Source: UBA6168 sp964573725
Lineage (GTDB): Bacteria > Bacteroidota > Bacteroidia > Chitinophagales > Saprospiraceae
Assembly (NCBI GenBank): GCA_964573725.1
Contig: CAZNLJ010000025.1
Location: forward strand, 1 to 62,711
DNA length: 62,711 nt
Direction: 5' to 3'
Positions 39,401 through 46,663 of this stretch are shown one piece after another. Below the pieces are notes generated by a model. It made no database searches, was not told the origin of the DNA, and was given only the letters and a program-made list of their open reading frames with translations. The position numbers and the translations under genes are program-made. The first letter of the stretch is position 1. Every line of letters starts with the position of its first letter.

Positions 39401-39566
39401 TTTCGGCGTTGGCACCGGTGTACTCCACCGTGACGTTGACCTCCGGCGGCGCCACTGCCGGAAACTGGGTCATCGGCAGTGTAACCAGTGCCAAGCCGCC
39501 GAGCAGCGTCAATATGGTGGAAATGACAATGGATAATACCGGACGATGTATGAATATTTTAAACAT
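36435..39566 (-). CDS. RND efflux permease (HAE1 / AcrB family)
   Basis: A 1043-residue inner-membrane drug/proton antiporter with the duplicated RND architecture: one N-terminal membrane helix (MFKIFIHRPVLSIVISTILT), a large periplasmic loop, six helices, and the same again. Proton-relay residues are visible. The first is in IGIVVDNAIVVVEAV near residue 407, where the AcrB pair Asp-Asp is Asp-Asn; the second is the lysine of GLLGKNAILIIEFAQ in the second half. This identifies the HAE1 branch (hydrophobic and amphiphilic drugs) rather than the heavy-metal branch. It starts 98 bp after the adaptor gene. The transported compounds cannot be deduced. Confidence 0.94.
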   Translation of the reverse strand: MFKIFIHRPVLSIVISTILTLLGGLALVTLPMTQFPAVAPPEVNVTVEYTGANAETVTKAALVPLERAINGVPGMKYMSSDAGNDGVGVVQVIFEVGTDPDLAAVNVQNRVASVMGELPSEVTRNGVKIAKEENAMLMYLNVYSRNNSLEEKFLYNFTDINILSELKRIKGVGFADILGAKEYAMRIWLKPEKMLAYQVSADEVLEALEAQNVEAAPGKVGESSEKASQSLQYVIKYTGKFNTEAQFANIPVKSAPDGQILRVKDLADVEFGTTYFDVEARLNGKPAAAVLLKQLPGSNAGEVIAEVKRRMAEIKETSFLPGMDYEISYDVSRFLDAAVQEVIKTLLEAFLLVSLVVFVFLQDWRSTLIPAIAVPVSLVGTLFFIQLFGFSLNLVTLFALVLAIGIVVDNAIVVVEAVHSKMEKDGLSPLLATEKAMEEISGAIIAITLVMSAVFIPVAFMSGPSGIFYRQFSVTMAISIVLSGLIALTLTPALCALLLKRTHGDEPDKKTHAAISFGGFNRWYSQLEFRYKSLLEKIVSRRVMTFGVLAVFCMGIIWLGKSVPAGFIPNEDQGTFYASITTPAGSTLERTKAVVDEITRIGQALESVESVSSLAGTNILSDGTGATYGTCLINLKPWDQRRQTVEEVMALLERGTSHIKDADIEYFPPPAVPGYGNASGFELRLLDKTGSGDFAKMETVVRRFTEDLKSRPEIASAFTIFDAGYPQYLISIDYDKAAQKGVTVANAMSSLQTMLGSAYASNFIRFGQMYKVMVQALPEYRARPEDILKLYVKSDAGEMVPMSAFMSIVRTYGVDQVTRYNMYPSAEINGEAASGRSSGEAIAAVREVAGTLLPKGYDIDWAGITRDEVATGHQAVYIFIICLVFVYLLLAAQYESFLLPLPVLLSLPTGVFGSFLFLKIMGLENNIYAQIAMVMLIGLLGKNAILIIEFAQQQYLRGLPGFEAAIRGASLRLRPILMTSFAFVAGLLPLLFASGAGAVGNRTIGSAAAGGMLIGTVFGVLLIPGLYFAFARLSERMTRSPNT

Positions 39567-39664
39567 GTTCTTGTATTGATTTAGGTCGGATACGCCGCGC
39601 AGGGTCAGCCGGCTGGGTTATCCACCCCCCCTGCGACCTTGTCGCGCGATAAAAACCCGGTTTC

Positions 39665-40798
39665 TCAAAGCTGCGCCAGCAGGGGTATGATTTGGGAAAG
39701 GGGTATGGCCTTCGCATCGATTTTGTCCCCTTCGCGAACCTGGCTGATGCCCTCATACAATACGCGGTCTGCCTGCGTGAGGCCCGACTCGACGACATAC
39801 AGATGTCCCAAACGAAGCTTCGGCACAATGCTGCGCCGTTCCACCTTGTTTTCTGGGTCCAAGATGAAGACATAGGTCTTGTCCTGCACCTCGAAGGTGG
39901 ATTTTTGAGGAATCACCAGCACCTCCTTGAGTTGATCGAAGACCTGTACCTTACCAGTCGACCCGTGTTTCAATACGTGCCCGGGATTCGGGAAACGGGC
40001 GCGGAAGGCTATGCTGCCAGTATTCTTGTCCACCACGCTCTCCGTTGTTTCGATATGGCCCCGGTATGGGTGCAGCCGCCCGTCGGCGAGTTGAAGGGAT
40101 AGGTTCTTCTTCCATTCGGTCTCCGGCTTCATTTGCCATTCCAAGAATTCTTTTTCGGAAACATTGAAGTAGACGAAGACCTCCTTGTTGCTAGAAAGCG
40201 TAGTCAACAGGTCACCCTCGCTCAACAGACTGCCTTCCTTGAGTGGTTCGCGGTTAAGAATACCAGAAAACGGCGCACGGATTCTTGTAAAGGATAATTT
40301 GAGTTCAGCTGCCGAAACCGCAGCCCGGGCCTGTTCTACGCCGGCCAGCAGGGCCTCGAGTCTGGCTTCCGACATGTTGAGTTCTGGCCTGCCGACAATG
40401 CCTTTCTCAACCAATGCCCGGGTATTGGCCGCTTCGACCTCCGCTACCCTGGCCTGCGCCAGTGCACTGGTCAGCGCTGCCTCGGCCTGTCGTAATTCCT
40501 CTCGGAACAGCTTGTCACTCAAAGAAAAAAGAAGCTGGCCTTCTTGTACTTCCTGTCCCTCGTCCACATGGATTTGCGCTAAGAAACCTCCGACCTGTAC
40601 CCGTAACTCGACATGCTGCACGGACTGTACGTCGGCGACGTACTCCCGGGCATACACCGTGTCAATCAGTATGGGTTGTGTCACCGGATACGTTTCAAGC
40701 CCAATGGACGTATCGTCCTGCTTTTCTGACTGGCATCCGAGCCATAGGATTGTCATTGTCAATGGAATAATCGCTTTATTTATGTTTGATTTTTTCAT
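39665..40798 (-). CDS. RND efflux periplasmic adaptor lipoprotein
   Basis: A 377-residue membrane fusion protein linking the permease to the TolC-like channel. It has a lipoprotein signal (TILWLGC, Cys22), a biotinyl-lipoyl-like half (VGGFLAQIHVDEGQEVQEGQ), an alpha-hairpin (LREELRQAEAALTSALAQAR), the second lipoyl half (LSFTRIRAPFSGILNREPLK), and beta-barrel and membrane-proximal domains. The ATG at 40798 is chosen because the lipoprotein signal starts there. The frame stays open upstream to 41215, but that extension is Cys/His-rich and has no leader character. It is the first gene of the operon. Confidence 0.93.
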   Translation of the reverse strand: MKKSNINKAIIPLTMTILWLGCQSEKQDDTSIGLETYPVTQPILIDTVYAREYVADVQSVQHVELRVQVGGFLAQIHVDEGQEVQEGQLLFSLSDKLFREELRQAEAALTSALAQARVAEVEAANTRALVEKGIVGRPELNMSEARLEALLAGVEQARAAVSAAELKLSFTRIRAPFSGILNREPLKEGSLLSEGDLLTTLSSNKEVFVYFNVSEKEFLEWQMKPETEWKKNLSLQLADGRLHPYRGHIETTESVVDKNTGSIAFRARFPNPGHVLKHGSTGKVQVFDQLKEVLVIPQKSTFEVQDKTYVFILDPENKVERRSIVPKLRLGHLYVVESGLTQADRVLYEGISQVREGDKIDAKAIPLSQIIPLLAQL

Positions 40799-41325
40799 TT
40801 TAAAACATTTTAAATAGTGGTTATTCGGAATCCAGTATGCTTGAAAAACCTGTTTCCGGGATATCGGCACGGGAAAATGGCGTTTCTCTGCCTCGTAGTG
40901 CTTTCTTCTTGCCATACCAGGATTCCGCTCTCCTGTCGCATTCAAATGGAAAGAGAAATGAAAATGCGTCCGGATTGCCGGATCTTCGCAACAAGTCTGC
41001 TTGGAGTCATGAGACACTTGATACTTGAAACGGTCGGCCGGAAAAGATTGGTGGAGTACGCCGGTACCTGATGCGAATGAAAACACAAACGTATGGTGGT
41101 ACAGGAAGCACAGGGCAGCAGCCTGCCGTTTGAAGCATCCTTGAACGGAGACCCGAAAGAGAGGGACAAACTTGTTTGCGACGGAGAAAAAAAGTGCGGG
41201 AAGGCTATTTTTCAAAGGCCTTGCAAATCACACACACCACCCGGTCAGGTGATCATTGATCACACGGCTTTTGTTGGAAAGAAGCGGCAACTTTTGCCTA
41301 CACCGCGCAACAAGCTTGTGGAGGC
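40799..41325. other. Intergenic region upstream of the efflux adaptor
   Basis: 527 bp between the small acidic protein gene and the adaptor gene, both on the minus strand. I see no terminator and no recognised coding sequence. AT-rich stretches lie next to the adaptor start (about 40795-40820). A regulatory leader is possible but not demonstrated. Confidence 0.5.
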
Positions 41326-41712
41326 TTAGACCTCGGGGGGCTGGAACAACTCGCTGGTGGCCGTTCTGTCCGAGAAGAAAAGAATACCGAAATTAGGGGA
41401 GTTTTTGCGGGAATAATCGGCGATCAGGGACATGTTGACCCCAAAGGATTTATAAAAAGGCTGGAATTGCTGGTCGTGCTTGGGCAGCTTACCATGCTCA
41501 CTGTCATCGTCGTCGTATTCTGGAATAGCGTTCTCGATTTCACAGACATCTTCCAATAACCACTCGACAACAGACTCGATGTCATTGAAAGACAAGTCTT
41601 CCGCTACCGTGTTTTGATGGAAATCCGGTGCATCCACACTGAGATTGAGGATAGTAGCAGTCACTAATCCCAAAAGAATGCGCGTGATTATATGTCGGCG
41701 TAGGTACCGCAT
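41326..41712 (-). CDS. Small acidic protein with N-terminal membrane segment, unknown function
   Basis: A 128-residue protein. A basic start (MRYLRRHIITR) is followed by one hydrophobic segment (ILLGLVTATILNLSV) that may be a signal anchor or signal peptide. After it comes an acidic part with WLLEDVCEIENAIPEYDDDD and a C-terminal half rich in aromatic residues. I do not recognise a named family, although I believe similar short proteins with an acidic D-rich run accompany efflux genes in other Bacteroidota. The ATG at 41712 is preferred over 41826 because the longer version would overlap the strong terminator at 41797-41836. It lies upstream of the RND operon on the same strand. Confidence 0.6.
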   Translation of the reverse strand: MRYLRRHIITRILLGLVTATILNLSVDAPDFHQNTVAEDLSFNDIESVVEWLLEDVCEIENAIPEYDDDDSEHGKLPKHDQQFQPFYKSFGVNMSLIADYSRKNSPNFGILFFSDRTATSELFQPPEV

Positions 41713-41796
41713 GAATGCATAACGCGGCAACCGTGATTTTGTTTTCCCCGGGCCATTCTCTTGGACCGGCTTCCGCCCGGGATTCAGGTACCACAA

Positions 41797-41836
41797 AAAG
41801 ATAACGGACGGATGCCCGGCATCCATCCGTTATCTT
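41797..41836 (-). terminator. Intrinsic terminator of the MFS transporter gene
   Basis: An 18-bp stem (41798-41815 with 41819-41836) closes a 3-base loop. The single odd position is a G-U pair in the minus-strand RNA (C-A on the other strand), and the minus-strand transcript ends in a TTTTTG run. It lies 61 bp past the MFS stop codon. Confidence 0.85.
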
Positions 41837-41896
41837 CTTTCCGGCCGAATTCGGCAAACGACGATGTAAGAAACCCCGGCACGGGTCATCCCCCCC

Positions 41897-43405
41897 TCAA
41901 ATCGCCTCCGGCTTGTACCCGCCCCGGGAGCGGAAGTACAAGAGCAGCCCGATGTAGCAGAGCAGCATGAATATCGGGAACAAGGCGACGGTCTCCAAAG
42001 CACCTTTCTTCGCGCCGGCCTGGATGGCCTGGATGGGTTGCCGGTCCGTTTCCGGGGCAGCCTCCACCTTGTTGAGGTCGACACTGGTATATTGTCCGAA
42101 TACGCCGGTTTTCTCCTGGATGACATAGGTTTCCGCCAAACGGGTCTGGTTGGCCTGGTCATAGGCGCGGACTTCCTTGGCGACCTGCGTGTCCTGGATA
42201 TAACCGAGGAAGGGGCCGCCCACGATACCGGCCGCCAACATGCCGACACCGGCCACTGCATTCAGGGTCAGTGCGCCGCCTCGCGGGAACTGCTCCGCGA
42301 CGACCCCCAGGGTGGTCGGCCAGAAAAATGTCTTGCCGACCCCGTACAAGGTCGCCGCCACCAGGATCATCGCTCCGGTCGCGGAGGAGAGCAGGTACAG
42401 CCCGCCCGCCGCAATGCCGGCACAGACCGCCAGCAGGCCGAGCGGCGACAAGCGGTGGATGATCGGTCCGGCACTGAACCGCAGGATCATCATGATCAGG
42501 GAGGTGTAGACCAGTACCCACCCGCCGGAAATGCCGAGTTGTTGCATCTCCCCGGCCATCAGGTCGGAAATCCAGCTGTCTACCCCCAGTTCCGTAATGG
42601 CCAAGGGTATCATGACCAGCAACAGGATGATGAAAAGCGGCCGCCCCAGCGACCGGGTCGTGATGCCGAACCAGGCCGCCGCCGCCAGCGTCAGCCCCCA
42701 GATCAGGGCATCCGCCATGTCGAAGATCCGCCCGATTTCCCGAAATACCAACAGGCTGATGATCAGGGCACCGATGGTGCCGACCTCCGCCAGCATGTCC
42801 CGGTAGGATACCCCGGCGGCCACGCGCTCGTTCACCGGAAAGGTACGCCCCCACAGCATGACCGCATAGGCGATGGTCGGTATGAATATCAATCCGACCT
42901 TGGCCTGCCATCCGACATTGGTCCCCAACAGCAGGATCAGGATGCCCCCCAGGACCATGCCTCCGGGCCAGCCGGCATGCAAGGTGTTCAGCCACTTGGT
43001 CTTGTCCTTGCTGAACAAGGTCGCCGCCACCGGATTGATGTAGGCCTCCACCGTGCCGTTGCCGAGCGCCACGATGAACGTACCGATGTACAACCACCAG
43101 TAATCCTTCGCAAAAATGGTGATCACCGCACTGGTGACGTGGCAGACCAATCCGAATATCATCGCGTTCCGATAGCCGATCCGGTCGATGACCAGGCTGA
43201 ACAACACGATGCTGATGGCAAAAGGCCATAACCCGACGCCCAGTAACTCGCCCTTCTGGGTTTCCGTCAGGTTGAAATCCGTCGCCCAGTCCCCGATGAT
43301 CAGGGCCCGGATGATGAATCCGAATGATGTGGCGATCAAGGCGATGAAACATCCCCAGAACAGTTTCATGTCCGGTGCTTCCGCCGCCGCTTGCTGCTGG
43401 CTCAT
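41897..43405 (-). CDS. Major facilitator superfamily transporter
   Basis: A 502-residue inner-membrane transporter with about 12 hydrophobic helices, beginning at LFWGCFIALIATSFGFIIRA. The loop between helices 2 and 3 carries VIDRIGYRNAMIFG, an MFS motif A (D-R-x-G-x-R). A long cytoplasmic insertion near the end (about 430-475, rich in charged residues) precedes the last helix (FPIFMLLCYIGLLLYF). The substrate is unknown. The ATG at 43405 (MSQQQAAAEAPDMKLFW) is chosen over 43465. A terminator at 41797-41836 ends its transcript, separating it from the small acidic protein gene downstream. Confidence 0.85.
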   Translation of the reverse strand: MSQQQAAAEAPDMKLFWGCFIALIATSFGFIIRALIIGDWATDFNLTETQKGELLGVGLWPFAISIVLFSLVIDRIGYRNAMIFGLVCHVTSAVITIFAKDYWWLYIGTFIVALGNGTVEAYINPVAATLFSKDKTKWLNTLHAGWPGGMVLGGILILLLGTNVGWQAKVGLIFIPTIAYAVMLWGRTFPVNERVAAGVSYRDMLAEVGTIGALIISLLVFREIGRIFDMADALIWGLTLAAAAWFGITTRSLGRPLFIILLLVMIPLAITELGVDSWISDLMAGEMQQLGISGGWVLVYTSLIMMILRFSAGPIIHRLSPLGLLAVCAGIAAGGLYLLSSATGAMILVAATLYGVGKTFFWPTTLGVVAEQFPRGGALTLNAVAGVGMLAAGIVGGPFLGYIQDTQVAKEVRAYDQANQTRLAETYVIQEKTGVFGQYTSVDLNKVEAAPETDRQPIQAIQAGAKKGALETVALFPIFMLLCYIGLLLYFRSRGGYKPEAI

Positions 43406-43827
43406 AATGGTGGATTTTTCGTTGGTGAATGTATTGGTTGTCCGATAACTTCCCCGGAAGTTCATCGACGGCGAAATTTATGGAATTATCGGTTATTTAA
43501 TTTGGCATACCCAAAATATTGTTCCAATCCTGCGTCTTTTTCCGCTATCTTACGCAAGGATTCCCTGTGGCAGCCGCGCCCCCGGCTCCCCCGCCGCTGC
43601 CGGGAAAACCGCCCCGACCTGCCCCGGTCGCCCCCTTCGGGGAATTTTTCCGGCCCTTCCGGGGCACCCGGCAAAGGCAGGCTCCGTGCCTGTCGTCCGG
43701 TACCGGCGGACTCCAAGCTGAAATGACCCGGGAAAGCGTTTCTGCCGGAATTGCCGTAATATTGTCCCGGCCCGTCCGCAGGGTCCGAAACGTCCGCCGC
43801 GGACGGGTCGGCCATGGCCTGCACCAA
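43406..43827. other. Divergent intergenic region
   Basis: 422 bp between the MFS gene and the kinase-like gene. It is AT-rich next to the MFS start (about 43470-43520) and GC-rich beyond. TAAATTTC on the minus strand near 43484-43477 is one base off a -7 element. No gene is seen. Confidence 0.45.
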
Positions 43828-44880
43828 ATGACACCTATGCCCTTTGTAGATTTCACCGGCATCATCCGGGAGGCCTGGGAGGCGTACGACAACTCCCGCG
43901 AAATCCTGCGCATCACCGATATCAGCGCGAAGGTCTCCACCAACCACGTCTATCGCATCACCTTCGCCGATCACAGCATCATCATCGGCAAATTGTCCTT
44001 TTTCGGTCATTTCGAACATTTTGTGGAGGACCACCGCATCATCAACTCGCTCTCCAACAACCTGCCGGCACCTTTCGAGAATTTCCTCGCCCGCTCCCTG
44101 ATGAAAGGGAACCGCCTGTTCGTGTACCGCCATAGCAGCGAAATCATCGACGCCTGGGTGGTCTTCTACCGCCCGGTCCGCATCATGAAGCGGTTGCCCC
44201 GAAGGCTCGAACCTGCCCACATCGCCCAACTGGGCGAACAGATGGCCTCCTTCCACCTCGCCTGCCACAAGATCCGGCATACCTTGCCCCCCTCCTCCAA
44301 GACCCTGGCCGTCGATATCCGGCAGCTCCTCCAGCTTACGGACGCTCCCGAAAGCCGCTTCCTACTTCCGGACGACCTCCGGGAAACCCGCCGGCAATGC
44401 CAGCTTTTCCTGGACCGGTCCCGCGAATTGCAGGCGGATACCCTGGATATCATCCCCGTCTTCGTCGATTGGAACATCGGTAACTTCTCCGTCACCGGCA
44501 GCCTGAAGTTCTTCTCCCGCTGGGATTACGACTGGTTCCGCATGAGCACCCGGATGATGGATTTCTACTTCATGAGCAGGGTCTGCTCCGATGTCGGCGA
44601 CCGCACCGTCTTCAGCTATAACATCGGCCCCCTCATGGAACCCCGGTTCCGCATCTTCCTCAAGGCCTACCACGCGGTCTTTCCGCTCCAGGACCGGGAA
44701 ATCCGCTTCCTCCGGGAAGTGTACCGTTTCTTTATCCTCAATTATGTCATCAAGGACGGTCGTTATTTCTTCCATGAAAAATTTGCCCGGAAACTTCAGC
44801 AGGAGGCCTTCGACCAATATTTCCCTTCCATCGAACGGGATTTCGACCCCGAGGTGCTGATCGCCGACCTGCACGGCTGA
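43828..44880 (+). CDS. Aminoglycoside phosphotransferase (APH)-like kinase, divergent
   Basis: A 350-residue protein with an APH/choline-kinase-like fold. An N-terminal lobe contains ISAKVSTNHVYRITFADHSIIIGKLS, where the last lysine may bind ATP. The catalytic loop is FVDWNIGNFSV (near residue 212), which keeps the Asp and Asn of the usual H-G-D-x(4)-N motif but lacks the His-Gly. SRWDYDWFRM supplies the metal-binding Asp of the DFG-equivalent. Such kinases phosphorylate small hydroxyl compounds (sugars, choline, antibiotics, amino alcohols), and the substrate here is unknown. The start at 43828 is a judgement; 43837 is an in-frame alternative. Resistance should not be inferred from the family name. 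Confidence 0.7.
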   Translation: MTPMPFVDFTGIIREAWEAYDNSREILRITDISAKVSTNHVYRITFADHSIIIGKLSFFGHFEHFVEDHRIINSLSNNLPAPFENFLARSLMKGNRLFVYRHSSEIIDAWVVFYRPVRIMKRLPRRLEPAHIAQLGEQMASFHLACHKIRHTLPPSSKTLAVDIRQLLQLTDAPESRFLLPDDLRETRRQCQLFLDRSRELQADTLDIIPVFVDWNIGNFSVTGSLKFFSRWDYDWFRMSTRMMDFYFMSRVCSDVGDRTVFSYNIGPLMEPRFRIFLKAYHAVFPLQDREIRFLREVYRFFILNYVIKDGRYFFHEKFARKLQQEAFDQYFPSIERDFDPEVLIADLHG

Positions 44881-45565
44881 CGAACCGGTCCCCGGCCCGG
44901 CCCACCGGTCCAAGCCCGTCGTCCCTGACATCCTTGGACGGGGGAAACGCCTCGCTTTTTCCCCCGACCGATTCCGCGCAGCGGACAGGAAATCCCCGTC
45001 GACACCCGCGTGTCGCGTTGCTTTCCAGGCTCGCCGGCCCCTTCAGGGTGGCTGGCTACGGCGGGGCGACCGACATCCCATGCCTGCGGGCTTTCCTGGT
45101 CTGTCCGGTGGCAGGGCAGGCCGGGCACCTGTCCTTACGGGGCCGATGGATAGGGTGGACTGGGAATCATGCCGCATCCGGTGGGAACTGCCTCCGGGAT
45201 GTGCATCCGTTTCGGGAACCGGAACCGGTTGGCGTCGGTTTGAGCAGGGGGCCATGACGGAATCAGGCTGCCGTTTCCGCCCGGCCTCTTGTCCGCCCCT
45301 CCCGGATACGCGGGGGTTGTAGACCGGTCGATTCTTCCGCCCGGCCGATGGGCAGGTTGCCGGCCATGGGGGCGTCCGGGCCGGACAATTTGGTTTGCGC
45401 CGTCCGGTTTTCCGCCGTATCCATTTTTTTATACCGGTAAGTATTGTGAAATTTGTACCGGTCCGGCTTCCGGCCTGCATGTGGAGGGCATCGGTCGGCC
45501 GCCAAGCCAGGCTTCCCCCTCGGAAGCCCTCGGACCGGATACCGACGACACTAAACAGCGACACA
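44881..45565. other. Long GC-rich gap without a gene
   Basis: 685 bp between the kinase-like gene and lspA. All open frames have chance composition (Arg/Pro/Gly-rich). An AT-rich patch near 45420-45455 (ATTTTTTTATACCGG, GTGAAATTTG) could be a promoter for lspA. No tRNA-like pattern was found. Confidence 0.5.
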
Positions 45566-46279
45566 TTGAAGCCATCAACCAAAATCACCCTGCTGATCGG
45601 AATGGTCCTGGTATTGGACCAGGCCCTCAAGATTTGGATAAAGACCCATTTCTATTACGGAGAGGAAATCAAGTTGCTGGGGCTCGACTGGGCGCTGCTG
45701 CATTTCGTGGAAAACGAAGGGATGGCCTTCGGCATCACCTTGGGTGGGTCGTACGGTAAACTGGCGCTCAGCCTGTTCCGAATCGGAGCGGTCGCCTTCC
45801 TGTTCTATTTGCTGCGCATGTTGCTGCAGCAGCGGATGGCCTTCGGCCTGATTGTCTGTTTTGCCCTGATTATGGCCGGTGCGGTGGGCAATATCCTGGA
45901 CAGCGCGTTCTACGGGTTGATCTTCTCGGAAAGTTCCTATCATATCTCCTCGCCTGCCACCCTTTTCCCGGCCGACGGCGGTTATGCCGGTTTCCTGCAT
46001 GGAAAGGTCGTGGATATGTTCTATTTCCCGCTGTTCGAAGGTTTCTTTCCGGACTGGCTGCCGCTATGGGGCGGGGAACACTTCCTTTTCTTCCGGCCGG
46101 TATTCAACCTGGCCGACGCCGCCATCACAACCGGCGTGCTCAGCCTGTTGGTTTTTCATCGGGATTTTTTCAGCAGCAGCCATCCCATCAACCAGCTGGG
46201 CCGTCCAGCCGACACCCATGGCCAGGAACCGGATGTGCCGGCCGACAACCAGCCGGTGCCGGAGAATCCCGCCAAGTGA
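45566..46279 (+). CDS. lspA: Lipoprotein signal peptidase (TTG start)
   Basis: An inner-membrane aspartic protease of 237 residues that cleaves the signal peptide of prolipoproteins such as GldB and the efflux lipoproteins here. Four hydrophobic segments are visible, beginning KITLLIGMVLVLDQALKIWI. The catalytic aspartates lie in FLHGKVVDMFYFPLF (near 150) and FNLADAAI (near 183). The homologous N-terminus starts at a TTG (45566); no ATG lies at the expected place, and the nearest upstream ATG would add an atypical Arg-rich leader. A polar 30-residue tail after the last helix (NQLGRPADTHGQEPDVPADN and onward) is longer than usual. It may share a transcript with the kinase gene only through the long gap. 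Confidence 0.9.
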   Translation: MKPSTKITLLIGMVLVLDQALKIWIKTHFYYGEEIKLLGLDWALLHFVENEGMAFGITLGGSYGKLALSLFRIGAVAFLFYLLRMLLQQRMAFGLIVCFALIMAGAVGNILDSAFYGLIFSESSYHISSPATLFPADGGYAGFLHGKVVDMFYFPLFEGFFPDWLPLWGGEHFLFFRPVFNLADAAITTGVLSLLVFHRDFFSSSHPINQLGRPADTHGQEPDVPADNQPVPENPAK

Positions 46280-46389
46280 AATAACGGAAGTATCCTTTCC
46301 GCTGATTCCGCCGGTTTCCCCCTTCTTTTCTGAAACACTTCCCAAGGGTTTCCCCCCTTCGGTGCATGGGCCGGGAAAGGCCCGTCCTG

Positions 46390-46634
46390 CTCATCTTTCG
46401 CACCTCACAATCCAAATCGAATATTTTGATAGCAAGGTTCACTTGATTGTATAAGAACGTAAGCTACTCATAACCAAAGGGTACTTATTGCGCTTCTCGC
46501 CTTTTGGACAGGGTGGCCGGCGCCCTTTCCCGGCGGGCCGCCGCCCAGGAGCAAGTTTGATAATCAAAAAAAAACGTCTGAAAATCAGGTTGTTATAATT
46601 GCCGATTGTATAGGGTTCGAGTGCGGTAGATGAG
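46390..46634 (+). mobile_element. Complete MITE-like element (copy 3, 245 bp) with target duplication
   Basis: The left end is CTCATCTTTCGCACC; the right end, read on the minus strand, is CTCATCTACCGCACT (12 of 15 identical). Direct repeats GTCCTG flank it exactly (46384-46389 and 46635-46640), a 6-bp target duplication. The interior shares CCAAATCGAATATTTTGATA, GCAAGGTTC and CGCCTTTTGGACAGGG with the copies at 19177 and 62559. It sits between the convergent lspA and moeA genes, 29 bp past the moeA stop. It has no coding capacity. Confidence 0.85.
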
Positions 46635-46663
46635 GTCCTGCGGCACCATCCCGGGTATCCGCA

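Noticed and set aside
40799..41215. N-terminal extension of the efflux adaptor
   Set aside because: The frame is open but the extra residues are Cys/His-rich and would bury the lipoprotein signal peptide internally.
41713..41826. N-terminal extension of the small acidic protein
   Set aside because: The extension overlaps the strong terminator at 41797-41836, and the shorter form gives a sensible membrane-anchored N-terminus.
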